Shown here: positions 25,004 through 34,271 of the stretch, one piece after another
Layout: each line of letters begins with the position of its first letter
How positions within the stretch are numbered: the stretch's first letter is position 1
Assembly (NCBI GenBank): GCA_934254815.1
Contig: CAKQME010000017.1
Location: 1 to 45,511, forward strand
Origin: an uncultured Clostridia bacterium
GTDB taxonomy: Bacteria > Bacillota > Clostridia > Christensenellales > Borkfalkiaceae
Direction: 5' to 3'
Length of the DNA stretch: 45,511 bases
Program-made: the position numbers and the translations under genes
The notes under the pieces: generated by a model
Database searches by the model: none
What the model saw: only the letters and a program-made list of their open reading frames with translations
What the model was told of the DNA's origin: nothing

Positions 25004-27393
25004 TGCACGGACAATCCGCGTACCGCGTTATACTCCGATTGCGCAACGCCGCTGAAATCGAGATCCGCTCCGATAACGATATATCCGTCCATTTTTATTA
25101 TGGCGTTTGCGCCGTCAATCTTTACGGTAAGATAATCGAATAATTTAAGGAACTCTTCTTCCGTCTTGATTACTTTGTCCGCTACGATTGCATTTAATTT
25201 ATAAAGTCCTTGGTCGGTATTCAAAATCATACTATATTCGCCGTTTGCAAGATTAGCAAGCGAAGCCGTTTTTACTTTCAAGACTTTTGTCGTCGAATCA
25301 AATTCAAAATCGGTCTGAATACTCCCATACTCAACGGAATTTACGCCTGTTACGCTAACGGTTAATTCTACGGAAGAAATTTCGTCCGCCTTGCTTACAA
25401 GAAGTTTTCGTTCGTTTTCTTCCCGTACTTTTTGCATAATATTAGTTCCGTTATACGTTTTAAATACCGGTACGACGTATCCTGTCGTATTCCATATATC
25501 GGAATTAAACTCGGAGTAATTCTTCTCCGCTGCGTCAAAATCCTCTACCGAAGTGAAATAGAACGAGCAATCTACTCCGTTTCTTTCACCCTCACGAGCA
25601 ATTGCGAAACTATCGGCGTTACCTATAACGTATGAATTGTTTATTTCCCACGGTTTCGTTGATTTGTAATCTCTCGTAACCGCGCCGAAGTGTTTTCCGT
25701 TATCGGGAGTCAAATTCGGAATATAAATTATGCTGTTTGATATTTTGCCCATAACGCTCAACGCTACGCCGGCAGTCGTATCGCCAAGATCTCGTTTTAT
25801 ATCCAAAAGACAATTATCTATCGAACCGTAAAAATTATAACCGAATACGGATGAATATTTTGCCAACGTCGCGTCGGTTAAAGCAAGATTTTTTATCACC
25901 GCAGTTGAACCTACACCGGGGAATATACCGTAATAACCGATTGTCAAACCCCTTATACTATGACCGTTACCGTCGATAGTACCGATAAATCCCTCTTTTT
26001 CCGTATACAAATTACCGTTGGTTTTGTATTGCTTTAATTGATCCTCCGACAATTCAGAATATCCATGCCATCCATAACCGCTATATTCGGTTCTCGGATC
26101 AAGACAATTCTTATTATAATTTTCTTGTTTCATAGAAGAAAAATCAAGATCCGCATCTAAAACGACGTATCCGTCTATGGTAAGTCTTTTCGTTTGTTCG
26201 TTATAAACGACGTCGAGTTTTTTAAATAAAGATAAAAACTCCTCTTCGGTTTTAATGATAATCTTATTTGCAAATTTGGCGTTAAAAGTATATCCGATTT
26301 GCCCGTCTGAAACAAACCACGTTCCGTCGCTGCAATTATCTTTATATTCGTTTCCGTCTTTAAAAATATCTTTGCCGACGGTAACGTTCGTGATATAATT
26401 ATAATCGGTAATAAGTTTTTCTATATCGGGCGGCAATATCTCTTCGCTGCCAAAAATATAATTTCCCGACAACGTTACCTGCGACAACTCAACGATTAAG
26501 TCTATGAACGCCGTAAATTTTTCTTTACTTTCCTTATCGGTATAAATAACGCTTAAAACGGCTTTCCCTTGTTTATTTCCGGTTATCGTTACGATATTTG
26601 AAGTCGCTTTTACGATTGCCGTTTCTTTATCCGACAACTCAAAACTCAAATCGCCGTTTTCGATATTTACCACGCTGCCGTTTTTCGTTACTACGATTTT
26701 TATTTGTTCCGAGTTTTTAAAGGTTTTAGAACCGACTCTCTCGGAAGAATACAATTCGATTTTATCCGCAGCCTCGTTTCCCGTGAGCATTGCGCTTAAG
26801 ATAACGGACGGTTCGTTCTCAACCTTAATCGTAATTTCTTTTGCCAAAATATCTTCGGGAACGGTGCGCCAGGATGCCGAAAGAAGTATTTTTGCCGAAC
26901 CTTTCGCTTTTGCCGTAAACTCACCCGTCGTTCCGTTTATATCGACAACGTTCGGGTTTTCCGTCGTAAACTTTACACTATAGTCTGATTTTAATTTTGA
27001 TAAAAACTTTAAACTCGTAACGATTTTCCCGCTCGTACCTGTAGCGACGGTATAATCGGAACATATCAATTCAGGTAAATTACCTTTATCGACGACCGTT
27101 ACTTTATAACCCCTTTCCACAGATGCCGTTTTCGCAAAAACGGTTGCGACTCCGACTTTTTTACCTATCACCACACCGTTCTCGACCGAAACGATATCCT
27201 CATCCGAAACTCGCCAAGTTTCAGCCGCTTGCTCGCCCGATATCGTAAAATCATCGTACAATTCGACTTCATATTCATTAACGATTTCGACTTCTTGCGG
27301 CGTAACAGGTGTTTTACGGCAATTACAACCGCCCATTATAGCGGTTAAAAGCAACAAAAAAGACAAACTCACTATAAGGTTTATTTTTTTCAT
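24307..27393 (-). CDS. Big-domain/double beta-helix surface lipoprotein
   Basis: 1028 residues. The start is the ATG at 27393, one base after the stop of the DUF4838 gene, because it gives a lipoprotein signal (SLSFLLLLTAIMGGC, lipid Cys23) and has GGGGAG upstream; a longer frame start at 27477 lies inside the upstream gene. Three Ig/Big-like domains fill about 30-310 (for example TWRVSDEDIVSVENGVVIGK). Two related beta-helix-like domains follow, at about 380-650 (DGYVVLDADLDFSSMKQENY, GFIGTIDGNGHSIRGLTIGY) and 739-1028, each opening with a KTEEEFLxLF segment. The second is nearly identical to the C-terminus of the 21060 gene. Probably a cell-surface glycan-binding or wall-binding protein serving the adjacent transporter. 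No catalytic motif recognised. Confidence 0.85.
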   Translation of the reverse strand: MKKINLIVSLSFLLLLTAIMGGCNCRKTPVTPQEVEIVNEYEVELYDDFTISGEQAAETWRVSDEDIVSVENGVVIGKKVGVATVFAKTASVERGYKVTVVDKGNLPELICSDYTVATGTSGKIVTSLKFLSKLKSDYSVKFTTENPNVVDINGTTGEFTAKAKGSAKILLSASWRTVPEDILAKEITIKVENEPSVILSAMLTGNEAADKIELYSSERVGSKTFKNSEQIKIVVTKNGSVVNIENGDLSFELSDKETAIVKATSNIVTITGNKQGKAVLSVIYTDKESKEKFTAFIDLIVELSQVTLSGNYIFGSEEILPPDIEKLITDYNYITNVTVGKDIFKDGNEYKDNCSDGTWFVSDGQIGYTFNAKFANKIIIKTEEEFLSLFKKLDVVYNEQTKRLTIDGYVVLDADLDFSSMKQENYNKNCLDPRTEYSGYGWHGYSELSEDQLKQYKTNGNLYTEKEGFIGTIDGNGHSIRGLTIGYYGIFPGVGSTAVIKNLALTDATLAKYSSVFGYNFYGSIDNCLLDIKRDLGDTTAGVALSVMGKISNSIIYIPNLTPDNGKHFGAVTRDYKSTKPWEINNSYVIGNADSFAIAREGERNGVDCSFYFTSVEDFDAAEKNYSEFNSDIWNTTGYVVPVFKTYNGTNIMQKVREENERKLLVSKADEISSVELTVSVTGVNSVEYGSIQTDFEFDSTTKVLKVKTASLANLANGEYSMILNTDQGLYKLNAIVADKVIKTEEEFLKLFDYLTVKIDGANAIIKMDGYIVIGADLDFSGVAQSEYNAVRGLSVHGNAATTEKGRGFGFASYLAESVVTAEQLKIFESVTNYGGYDGFVGTIDGQGHSVKGLQIASWGIFPAVGINGTIKNLALTDVSLGAVYSYALSGNNFYGTLDNCLIDVKAVQSGEQIRLSRLFGGTLTNSIVYMPILGKGTPASSAALGYKSTQRDYTITRSFVIGTESVVAIRTKTGDTSIVTDEYFTSLQSFNDAEKDYSGFNTAIWDFEGYAVPVFKTYNGTNITKKA

Positions 27394-27394
27394 A

Positions 27395-29380
27395 TCATAC
27401 TCCCCACTTTTCCAACAAGTTCGACATAGGCGTGAAGTTTTTATGTGTAGACAACATAACGGGCAATTCTCTCGCATCCTTAGCGAACGTCGTTTTTAAC
27501 GATTTTACTTCTTGCGTAGTAAGCTCATCCTCGAATACGCTGACCAAAGTGTATATATAACTCAACCTCTCCATTAAAATATTGTTTTTAATAGCCTCGT
27601 ATCTTACAGCGTCAACACTTTTTATCGGCTCGATTTCCTCCAAAGCCTTATTGCACATACCGTACCAAGTTTCGACAAGAGGCAAATCCCAATAATCTTT
27701 ATTGTTCATATCCATCCACATAGACGAAGAATTACCGCCGCCGAAATTTATTTTATCCGAATCTTTAAGCATTGCGTTATACGCCCTGTGCTGCGAAAAT
27801 AACGAATACATAGTATCGCTTGCCGGTCCGTAATTATTCTTAAAATACTTTTGAGTTATCGCGTCAACGTCAGCATCGACGTTCCAAGCCAATTTACTTT
27901 CAAGATACATCTTAAAACAATAAAATCCCGGTTGCGCCGCGCTTTGTCTGGTTCCCTCGTCGTAAAGATATGAAAAGTTATTATCGTACAAAAAACGATA
28001 CAACTCTTGAATTTGCCCGAAATTGTCGTGCATATACATATAATCCGTATAGTTGGCACTATAATTCCAGCACAGCAAAGTATCCGAACATAATCCCCAA
28101 CCGACGGCAAAATCAGTCATATCTTTATTGTTTTTGTGAGTTAAATCTCTTAAGTGATCCCCGTTATAAGTCATAAACAGAGGCACAACGTTCTTATTGC
28201 ACCGAATAGCCGCAACGTTTTCTCCCTTTTCGTTACTTTTTACGGGAGGTTTTGCATACGCCTCGTATGCAAAAAATATAAGTTGATAATCCCTCTTGTA
28301 TTGACTGCCTTCTTCAGACTTTAGCCACTCGTCGATGAGTTCGCTCACGGTATTACAAAAACTAATTACCGCCCCGCTTTTTGAACCATACTTTGCTTCC
28401 TCTTTCATACACGAATCGCAAGAACAAAATCTGGCGTTGTCCGCGGCTGAAAATTGAAACATAAGCATATTGTCTACGGGGAGTTCGGTTTCTACGAAAA
28501 CTTCTCTTAAAGTAGTAACAACTTCTTGCGCCATTAACTTCAACTCGGCACCGTCCCCGTGCGCCGTATAACATAGTTGAGTGGAAGCGGGATTTCTTAT
28601 AGTTGAATCCAAAAACCAATCGGGGTGATACGTTTCGGGTTTGGCGGGATTATTGTAAGTGTCCTGATCGAGAATTAAGGTAGAGTTATGGTTAATTGCC
28701 TCCACGCTTTTATTAGGTAAAGCGTCGGCAAAAACGTCAACAACCGACTGCGCCCTTAATCTTCTCTTCCAAGTGCCGTTTATCTCCGACATCATCCGAA
28801 TAGCAAAGTCGGGTTTTTCTTTGATCTCGTAATTACAAAGTTTCAAATTCTTTACGTTTTTATTTACAACGACCAAATCCGTATAATACGGTTCAAAATC
28901 AAACAAGCAATTCAATAAATCGTATACGGCGTAAAGCGAACCGAAATCGCTATAACCGTACATAAATACGGAAGAGTCTTTCGTCGTTATCCTAAATCCG
29001 TCCTGACCGAGTTCCGCCTCCGCCGAAAGTCCTTTTTCTTCCAGCAATTTGGTTTTACCTATAGAAAAATACTTCGTTGCAGAATCGTATGAAGTATCTT
29101 CTTCCACGGTTAAAGCAATATCCGTTGCTTCCTTGAAAAACGTTACGAACTCATTCTTCGCTACCTGAATATTAGTGGATGCGTTCGCGGGAATAAGAAC
29201 CTTATACTTCGTAACGCCGTTTTTAACGATATCGTTTTCGGTTTGTTCGATATTTCTTTCGTGAGTACCTCTGGCTTTCGTATTTTCGCTATCATCCGGT
29301 TTGTTGCGTTTACAACCGCTCATCGACAGCACGAAAGTTAAAATTATTGATATTGTAAATATAATAGATTTTTTAAACAT
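27395..29380 (-). CDS. DUF4838-containing surface lipoprotein
   Basis: 661 residues, ATG at 29380, lipobox MSGC at residues 20-23. After a short charged linker comes a GH67-N-like domain (VAKNEFVTFFKEATDIAL, FYGYSDFGSLYAVYDLL-type segment at about 125-145), then the DUF4838 core with FSAADNARFCSCDSCMKEEA, SFCNTVSELIDEWLKSEEG, a WGLCSDTLLCWNYSANYTDY stretch and LSYLYDEGTRQ-like residues. DUF4838 proteins are frequent in polysaccharide loci of Bacteroides and Firmicutes and resemble alpha-glucuronidases in fold; their activity is not established. The cysteines in CSCDSC may bind metal or form a disulfide. It lies between the Ig-like protein (3-base gap) and the Big/beta-helix lipoprotein (1-base gap), so all three are co-expressed at the surface. 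Confidence 0.85.
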   Translation of the reverse strand: MFKKSIIFTISIILTFVLSMSGCKRNKPDDSENTKARGTHERNIEQTENDIVKNGVTKYKVLIPANASTNIQVAKNEFVTFFKEATDIALTVEEDTSYDSATKYFSIGKTKLLEEKGLSAEAELGQDGFRITTKDSSVFMYGYSDFGSLYAVYDLLNCLFDFEPYYTDLVVVNKNVKNLKLCNYEIKEKPDFAIRMMSEINGTWKRRLRAQSVVDVFADALPNKSVEAINHNSTLILDQDTYNNPAKPETYHPDWFLDSTIRNPASTQLCYTAHGDGAELKLMAQEVVTTLREVFVETELPVDNMLMFQFSAADNARFCSCDSCMKEEAKYGSKSGAVISFCNTVSELIDEWLKSEEGSQYKRDYQLIFFAYEAYAKPPVKSNEKGENVAAIRCNKNVVPLFMTYNGDHLRDLTHKNNKDMTDFAVGWGLCSDTLLCWNYSANYTDYMYMHDNFGQIQELYRFLYDNNFSYLYDEGTRQSAAQPGFYCFKMYLESKLAWNVDADVDAITQKYFKNNYGPASDTMYSLFSQHRAYNAMLKDSDKINFGGGNSSSMWMDMNNKDYWDLPLVETWYGMCNKALEEIEPIKSVDAVRYEAIKNNILMERLSYIYTLVSVFEDELTTQEVKSLKTTFAKDARELPVMLSTHKNFTPMSNLLEKWGV

Positions 29381-29383
29381 ATC

Positions 29384-32300
29384 CTACTCCACGGTTATTT
29401 CGTAACTAACGAAACTCCAATTCCCTTGTTCATCGGAACAAAAATAGTTTATCGTATATTTACCTGCTTTCGTCGCAACAAACTCGCCGTTTTCAACGAC
29501 AGTCGTATTCAACTCGTAAACGACGTAAATATACGTTTTAAACTCTTTCGTAACGTTATCTTTTACACTGAAACTTGCTACTTTTACCTTGTCGCCTTTT
29601 TTGTAATTTAACTTTTTCTCGCCAAGTTCTATTACGGGTGCTTCATCGTCTATAACGGAAATCAATCTCGTCGCACGAACGGGATTTGCCAGACTTCCGT
29701 CGCTTGCGAGATAGTAAAAATAATAATCGCCGTATTTATCGAAAACAATTTTTCTCTCAACCGTCGGATCTGCATTTCTTAAAACGTTGCCGTCTACGTC
29801 TTTAACAAACTCCCCATCGGGATCGGTTACCATCAAAGTAAACTTCACAACGGGACTGATTACGTCGTAAGCGTAAGCGGGTTTTACGGTATACTCTTTA
29901 TTTATACCCGACCTGCCTGAAATATCTATGCCGAAAACGATGGGCGGAACGTCATCTATCGCGTTATAGGTCATTTTTTGATTAGCGATTTCGGTAATCA
30001 AAAACTCTTCCGCTTTAGACGAATCGGCAAATTCTATTTCAAAATACAATTTTTTGTTTATATAACCACTTAAATCACTTCCGTCAAACGCCTTGTCGAA
30101 ATCAACGCTTATTCCGTTGCAAAGCGTAACGCTCTCGTTATCGACGTCGAATTTTAAGAATATCAAGTTTCCGTTAATCGGAGCAAAATATTCGGTTTCT
30201 CCGTTATTCACTTTGGCAAACACGGTATCGGCATTTAACCTGTAGTCAACTTTATACACCAACCGTTTCGTTTCAAAATCGGAAAATTTAACGGAAAACT
30301 CTTTTTCGGCATTATTCAGGAATTTTAAATTTATCGAAAAACCCGAAAAATAAATACCGTTTATGAATTTTATATACGCACTTTCGTTTAAAGCAGTACC
30401 GTCGTTTGAAAACAGTATCCCCTCGTCCGAACTACCCGCTCTGAAATTTTTCGCGTCAAAAAATTTTGACAAATTCAGGGTTTCTTCTCCCGACTGCTCG
30501 CTTTTATATCCGACGTCTATTACTTCAGCCGTAAAATCTCTATAATCAATATTATCGGTATTTGAAAAATCAATTTTATTTACGTCTTTAATAATACCCG
30601 AATTTACCGTAAAATATCTGAACCTGATACTTTGCTCCGCATTGACGGAGAAACTTTCGGCGGATTCGTAAATATTCTCATAATCGGCTTTTCCGTCGTT
30701 GTATACGGCAACGTAAATCTTTTCTTTAAACGGTTTTCCGTCGGTAAACGAATAACCTTCGGCGTCAATAAAATTATACTCTTTATTTTTAACGTAATAA
30801 TCGTAAACGTAAACCATATCCGTATTAAGATAAGGCTTATTCGTCCCTTTTATTTCCACGTCATAAAAAACGCTCTTATCGTAAATATAATCGCTATATT
30901 CGTAAACGACTTTATATTTACCTGCATAAATCGGTAAAAACTCACCGTCGTTTATCTCGTAGCGGACGGAATTTTCATAACTCTCGGCGTAAATTTTGCA
31001 TTGAGCCTTCCCGTGCGCGTTTATAAGCGAGTAATTTTTTACCGTTACGCTTTGCCCTGCAAATCCGTCAACGTCAAAACTATCGCCAAACGATATATCG
31101 AGCACGTCCGATTTATTCGGAACGATAACGTTTATCGCTTTTACGCCCCTATTACCCGCGCGATCCGACGCAGAGTATTCTATCGTATACACTCCCGGCT
31201 TTTGCGGAACAAAACAATCATCTTCTATGCCGACGCTAATTTTTTTATTAAAATAATCGTAATATACTTTCTTTTCTACGATTACGTCGCCATCGTTAAT
31301 ATCTTTGGCTTCGGCTGAAAAAATTCTGAATTTTTCATTCGTAACGCCCTCTATCGTTAATCCGTCGAAAGCGGAAGTATCAACCGAAATGCTCGGCGCA
31401 TCGTCGTCAACACTAACGTTATCGGACATATCCGCCCCATATATATCGGTTACCATAAGCGTAACCGATTCGGAACTATAGCCGCTTGCTTCTATCGTTA
31501 AGAAGACTTCTCCCGTTGTAAAACCTCTCCAAGGTTTAGTGAAAAACGCCGTATCGTCTAAATCGCAAATAAGGAAATTAGGTCTGTTATAGAGCGATTT
31601 TTCAGCATAATCAAAGTGGAAAACAACGTAATTCGTCGATATCGACCCTAAAGACGGCTTACCGTTCAGATGTGCCGACCCCCAACTACTCGTTCCGTAT
31701 TGATTTCCCGGAAATTTTTTGTATTTCTTTCCGTTATAATCTATCACAGGGTGATTCCCGGAATAAGTCGAACTGCACTCTTCACAGCCCGTTTCAGTTT
31801 GCCCCGACGCATTAGCGACGTTTAAAAGCGAGGACACAGAACCGTCTTTTGAAACGATATTGACGTAATTATTTTCATCGTACACGTCCGTGAGCCGAAC
31901 AGTTATCCTGTTGACGTCCGCGATACCTACCGTAGCGGGAAGAATATAAAATTTTATGAGAGTATCGCGTTGCGTTAAATCGGAAACGTTTAAAATCTTA
32001 TTGTATCTGAAAACGCTTCCTTTCGGCAACGTAACCACTCTGCCCTCAACGTCCCCTAAATAATCGTGTTTACCATAATACGAAGTTCCTTTACCGGAAG
32101 TAGAGTAGACTTCGTCGTTTACTACAAAATAATACTCTTTTGAATACAACTTATCATTTTTCAAAAGTTTATATTCAAGCGTATATTTACCCGCCTCGTC
32201 CAAAATGACGTTTTTAGCATTTTTTAAGTTGCCGCTAGGATATTTTAATATCGCGGTTGCAACGTATTCCGTGCCGTCAACGGTTATTTTCATTTCCGGC

Positions 32301-32455
32301 GCGGTAAAGTTATCGTTAAGAGTATAAATCTCCTCGACTTGAACTTCTCCGATATTTGCGCTTGCTTTCGGCAAATTTAAGCCTATACAAAAACCGCAGA
32401 TTGCCAATATAAACGTTGCAACCAAAGCAAAGTTGATTTTTTTATTTTTCATCAC
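29384..32455 (-). CDS. Secreted multidomain Ig-like protein
   Basis: 1023 residues. The frame opens with GTG at 32455, overlapping the TGA of the upstream permease (GTGATG); AGGAG is seven bases from this GTG and ten from the ATG at 32452, so either may be used. The signal peptide ends near KASAN (about residue 34). The N-terminal 450 residues are beta-rich and include a CEEC pair; two DUF5011-like Ig modules are visible, one near 350-440 (DDDAPSISVD to YTIEYSASDRAGNRG) and one at the C-terminus (DDEAPVIELGEKKLNY to TINYFCSDEQGNWS). No anchor or catalytic motif is seen. It is embedded between the permeases and DUF4838 protein; a glycan-capturing or scaffold role is inferred. Confidence 0.8.
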   Translation of the reverse strand: MMKNKKINFALVATFILAICGFCIGLNLPKASANIGEVQVEEIYTLNDNFTAPEMKITVDGTEYVATAILKYPSGNLKNAKNVILDEAGKYTLEYKLLKNDKLYSKEYYFVVNDEVYSTSGKGTSYYGKHDYLGDVEGRVVTLPKGSVFRYNKILNVSDLTQRDTLIKFYILPATVGIADVNRITVRLTDVYDENNYVNIVSKDGSVSSLLNVANASGQTETGCEECSSTYSGNHPVIDYNGKKYKKFPGNQYGTSSWGSAHLNGKPSLGSISTNYVVFHFDYAEKSLYNRPNFLICDLDDTAFFTKPWRGFTTGEVFLTIEASGYSSESVTLMVTDIYGADMSDNVSVDDDAPSISVDTSAFDGLTIEGVTNEKFRIFSAEAKDINDGDVIVEKKVYYDYFNKKISVGIEDDCFVPQKPGVYTIEYSASDRAGNRGVKAINVIVPNKSDVLDISFGDSFDVDGFAGQSVTVKNYSLINAHGKAQCKIYAESYENSVRYEINDGEFLPIYAGKYKVVYEYSDYIYDKSVFYDVEIKGTNKPYLNTDMVYVYDYYVKNKEYNFIDAEGYSFTDGKPFKEKIYVAVYNDGKADYENIYESAESFSVNAEQSIRFRYFTVNSGIIKDVNKIDFSNTDNIDYRDFTAEVIDVGYKSEQSGEETLNLSKFFDAKNFRAGSSDEGILFSNDGTALNESAYIKFINGIYFSGFSINLKFLNNAEKEFSVKFSDFETKRLVYKVDYRLNADTVFAKVNNGETEYFAPINGNLIFLKFDVDNESVTLCNGISVDFDKAFDGSDLSGYINKKLYFEIEFADSSKAEEFLITEIANQKMTYNAIDDVPPIVFGIDISGRSGINKEYTVKPAYAYDVISPVVKFTLMVTDPDGEFVKDVDGNVLRNADPTVERKIVFDKYGDYYFYYLASDGSLANPVRATRLISVIDDEAPVIELGEKKLNYKKGDKVKVASFSVKDNVTKEFKTYIYVVYELNTTVVENGEFVATKAGKYTINYFCSDEQGNWSFVSYEITVE

Positions 32456-33339
32456 CCCTTAACTCCTCCGACCGTTAAATTTCCGATTAGTTTGTTTCTG
32501 AACACGATAAAAAGTATTACGATAGGGAAAACCGTAAATACGCCGGCAGCCATACGCATAGGCAACGTACTGAACTCCAACTCATTCGATCTCGACAACT
32601 GATAAATTGAAAAAGCAAGAGTCGGGTGCGCAGGCATATATAAAAGCGGAGTATTATAATCGTTCCAATAAGCGATAAACCTTAACAACAATACGGTAGA
32701 AAAAGTATTTTTAAGCAAAGGTATATAAATGTGGAATAAAACCGCCCACTCACCCGCGCCGTCAAGGTAAGCCGCTTCGTAATAACTCTTATCCACACCT
32801 TTAACCATAGCGTAATAAACTAAAAAGTAAAGACCCGTAAAACCGATCGTCTGATATACGAGTATACCCGGTAAAGTATTATAAAATCCTATGCTTTTTA
32901 CCAACTTTAAGTTTGCGGGATACGTTCCGACAAGAGGCAACATCATTACTATAAGGTTTACGTAATATATTACTTTACTTAATTTTTTGTCTTTAAATCT
33001 GGCGCACAAATAAGCCACGATAAGCGGTGTAAACGATGCAAGAAACGAACCGACACCGGCATACACGATTGTGTTAAGCAAAATCGCCCCCATCTTTACG
33101 CGAACTTGCAATCCTGCCGCATTTTTGGTTATTATACTAAACCCTTTTACAAGACTTAAATAGTTATTAAATTGCCACCCCTCGGTCGGCAATTTCATAG
33201 GGTTATATAAAGCGTCGTCTACAGTTTTTAAAGAGGTTATAACGCCCCAACATAACAAAAACAGCAAAAATAAACTCAGTAGCGACAAGCATATACAAAC
33301 AACTATTTCAAAAACACCGATTTTCTTTTTCAAAATCAT
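32452..33339 (-). CDS. CUT1 sugar ABC transporter permease (MalG type)
   Basis: 295 residues, about six TM helices. The cytoplasmic EAA loop that contacts the ATPase is clear: YYEAAYLDGAGEWAVLFHIY followed by IPLL. The C-terminal part (IAYWNDYNTPLLYMP) is typical of MalG-like inner-membrane proteins. ATGA overlap with the preceding permease gene (33336-33339) shows coupled translation. GGAGG is only one base from the ATG, so a TTG two codons later may be the true start. There is no ABC ATPase in the window, as is usual for CUT1 systems that share one MsmK-like ATPase. The substrate is expected to be an oligosaccharide. Confidence 0.92.
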   Translation of the reverse strand: MILKKKIGVFEIVVCICLSLLSLFLLFLLCWGVITSLKTVDDALYNPMKLPTEGWQFNNYLSLVKGFSIITKNAAGLQVRVKMGAILLNTIVYAGVGSFLASFTPLIVAYLCARFKDKKLSKVIYYVNLIVMMLPLVGTYPANLKLVKSIGFYNTLPGILVYQTIGFTGLYFLVYYAMVKGVDKSYYEAAYLDGAGEWAVLFHIYIPLLKNTFSTVLLLRFIAYWNDYNTPLLYMPAHPTLAFSIYQLSRSNELEFSTLPMRMAAGVFTVFPIVILFIVFRNKLIGNLTVGGVKG

Positions 33340-34265
33340 TCCTCCGACGGACCGAATTTTTCCAATAGCCGCTTAACAACGGTTATAGCGATAAAGGTTA
33401 CGACGGTACACATTAAACCTATCGCGGACAATTCCGGATATTCGGAAATAGAAGTGCTTTGGCTATTGATTTTTTTATACAAATAATAGCCCATCGTCAT
33501 TATATCTTCCGAAGCCCCGCCGCCGTAAAAGTCGTATAAGTGCATCATATTGTTAAAAGTTCCGGAAATCGACACGACGACAAAAGTAACTATCGTAGGC
33601 CAAACGCAAGGGATAATTATCGACCAGAATTCTCTTATGCTTTTTGCCCCGTCAAGTTCACCCGCTTCGATTATCGAATCGGAAATCGAACTCATTGCGC
33701 CGGTATACAAAATGATTTGCGTACCAAAACCCAGCCACAATGAATAACTTAAAGTTACGGGAAACGCTTTTTGCGGATTAAAAATTAAATCGTTAGGTAT
33801 ATTCGTTCCCAAAATTTTGCCAAACGTCGGTAACGCATATTCCACGAAATTGCGGAACACCGTTACCAAAACGATTGAAGAAAGCATCGAGGGTAAAAAC
33901 AGCATTATTTTGAAAAATCCGTGTCCTAAAGATTTTTTATACAAATAATAAGCAAAAATAAGCGGAATAGGAATTCCTACCAACAAACTATAACATAAAA
34001 GTTTGACGGATCTCCAAAACGAACCCCAATAATATCCTACGGTGCTGAATTTATAAAATACAGCCTTAAAAGTTTCAAAACCGTTAAACTCATATATTCC
34101 GGTATTATAGTTGAAACTTGTAAAAGACATATACAACGAATCGAAATTCGCGTAAATATAGAAAACGCAAAAATGCAATAACGGTATGAATAACAACCCG
34201 TAATAAAAAATCTCTTTCTTTAATTCTATTTTCTTTAACGTTTTTTTCATTTCCCGTTTTTCCAT
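33336..34265 (-). CDS. CUT1 sugar ABC transporter permease (MalF type)
   Basis: 309 residues with a basic cytoplasmic N-terminus and six helices. Family marks are FLPSMLSSIVLVTVFRNF and the EAA loop IIEAGELDGAKSIREFWSII, followed by IPCVWPTIVTF. It pairs with the MalG-type gene (4-base overlap). It begins 6 bases after the binding-protein stop. No good ribosome site is visible before the ATG at 34265, which suggests translational coupling to the binding-protein gene; an in-frame ATG at 34250 is an alternative. Confidence 0.92.
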   Translation of the reverse strand: MEKREMKKTLKKIELKKEIFYYGLLFIPLLHFCVFYIYANFDSLYMSFTSFNYNTGIYEFNGFETFKAVFYKFSTVGYYWGSFWRSVKLLCYSLLVGIPIPLIFAYYLYKKSLGHGFFKIMLFLPSMLSSIVLVTVFRNFVEYALPTFGKILGTNIPNDLIFNPQKAFPVTLSYSLWLGFGTQIILYTGAMSSISDSIIEAGELDGAKSIREFWSIIIPCVWPTIVTFVVVSISGTFNNMMHLYDFYGGGASEDIMTMGYYLYKKINSQSTSISEYPELSAIGLMCTVVTFIAITVVKRLLEKFGPSEE

Positions 34266-34271
34266 ATCAAA

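Noticed and set aside
27394..27477. Upstream start of the Big/beta-helix lipoprotein
   Set aside because: It overlaps the end of the DUF4838 gene, has no ribosome site and would hide the lipoprotein signal.
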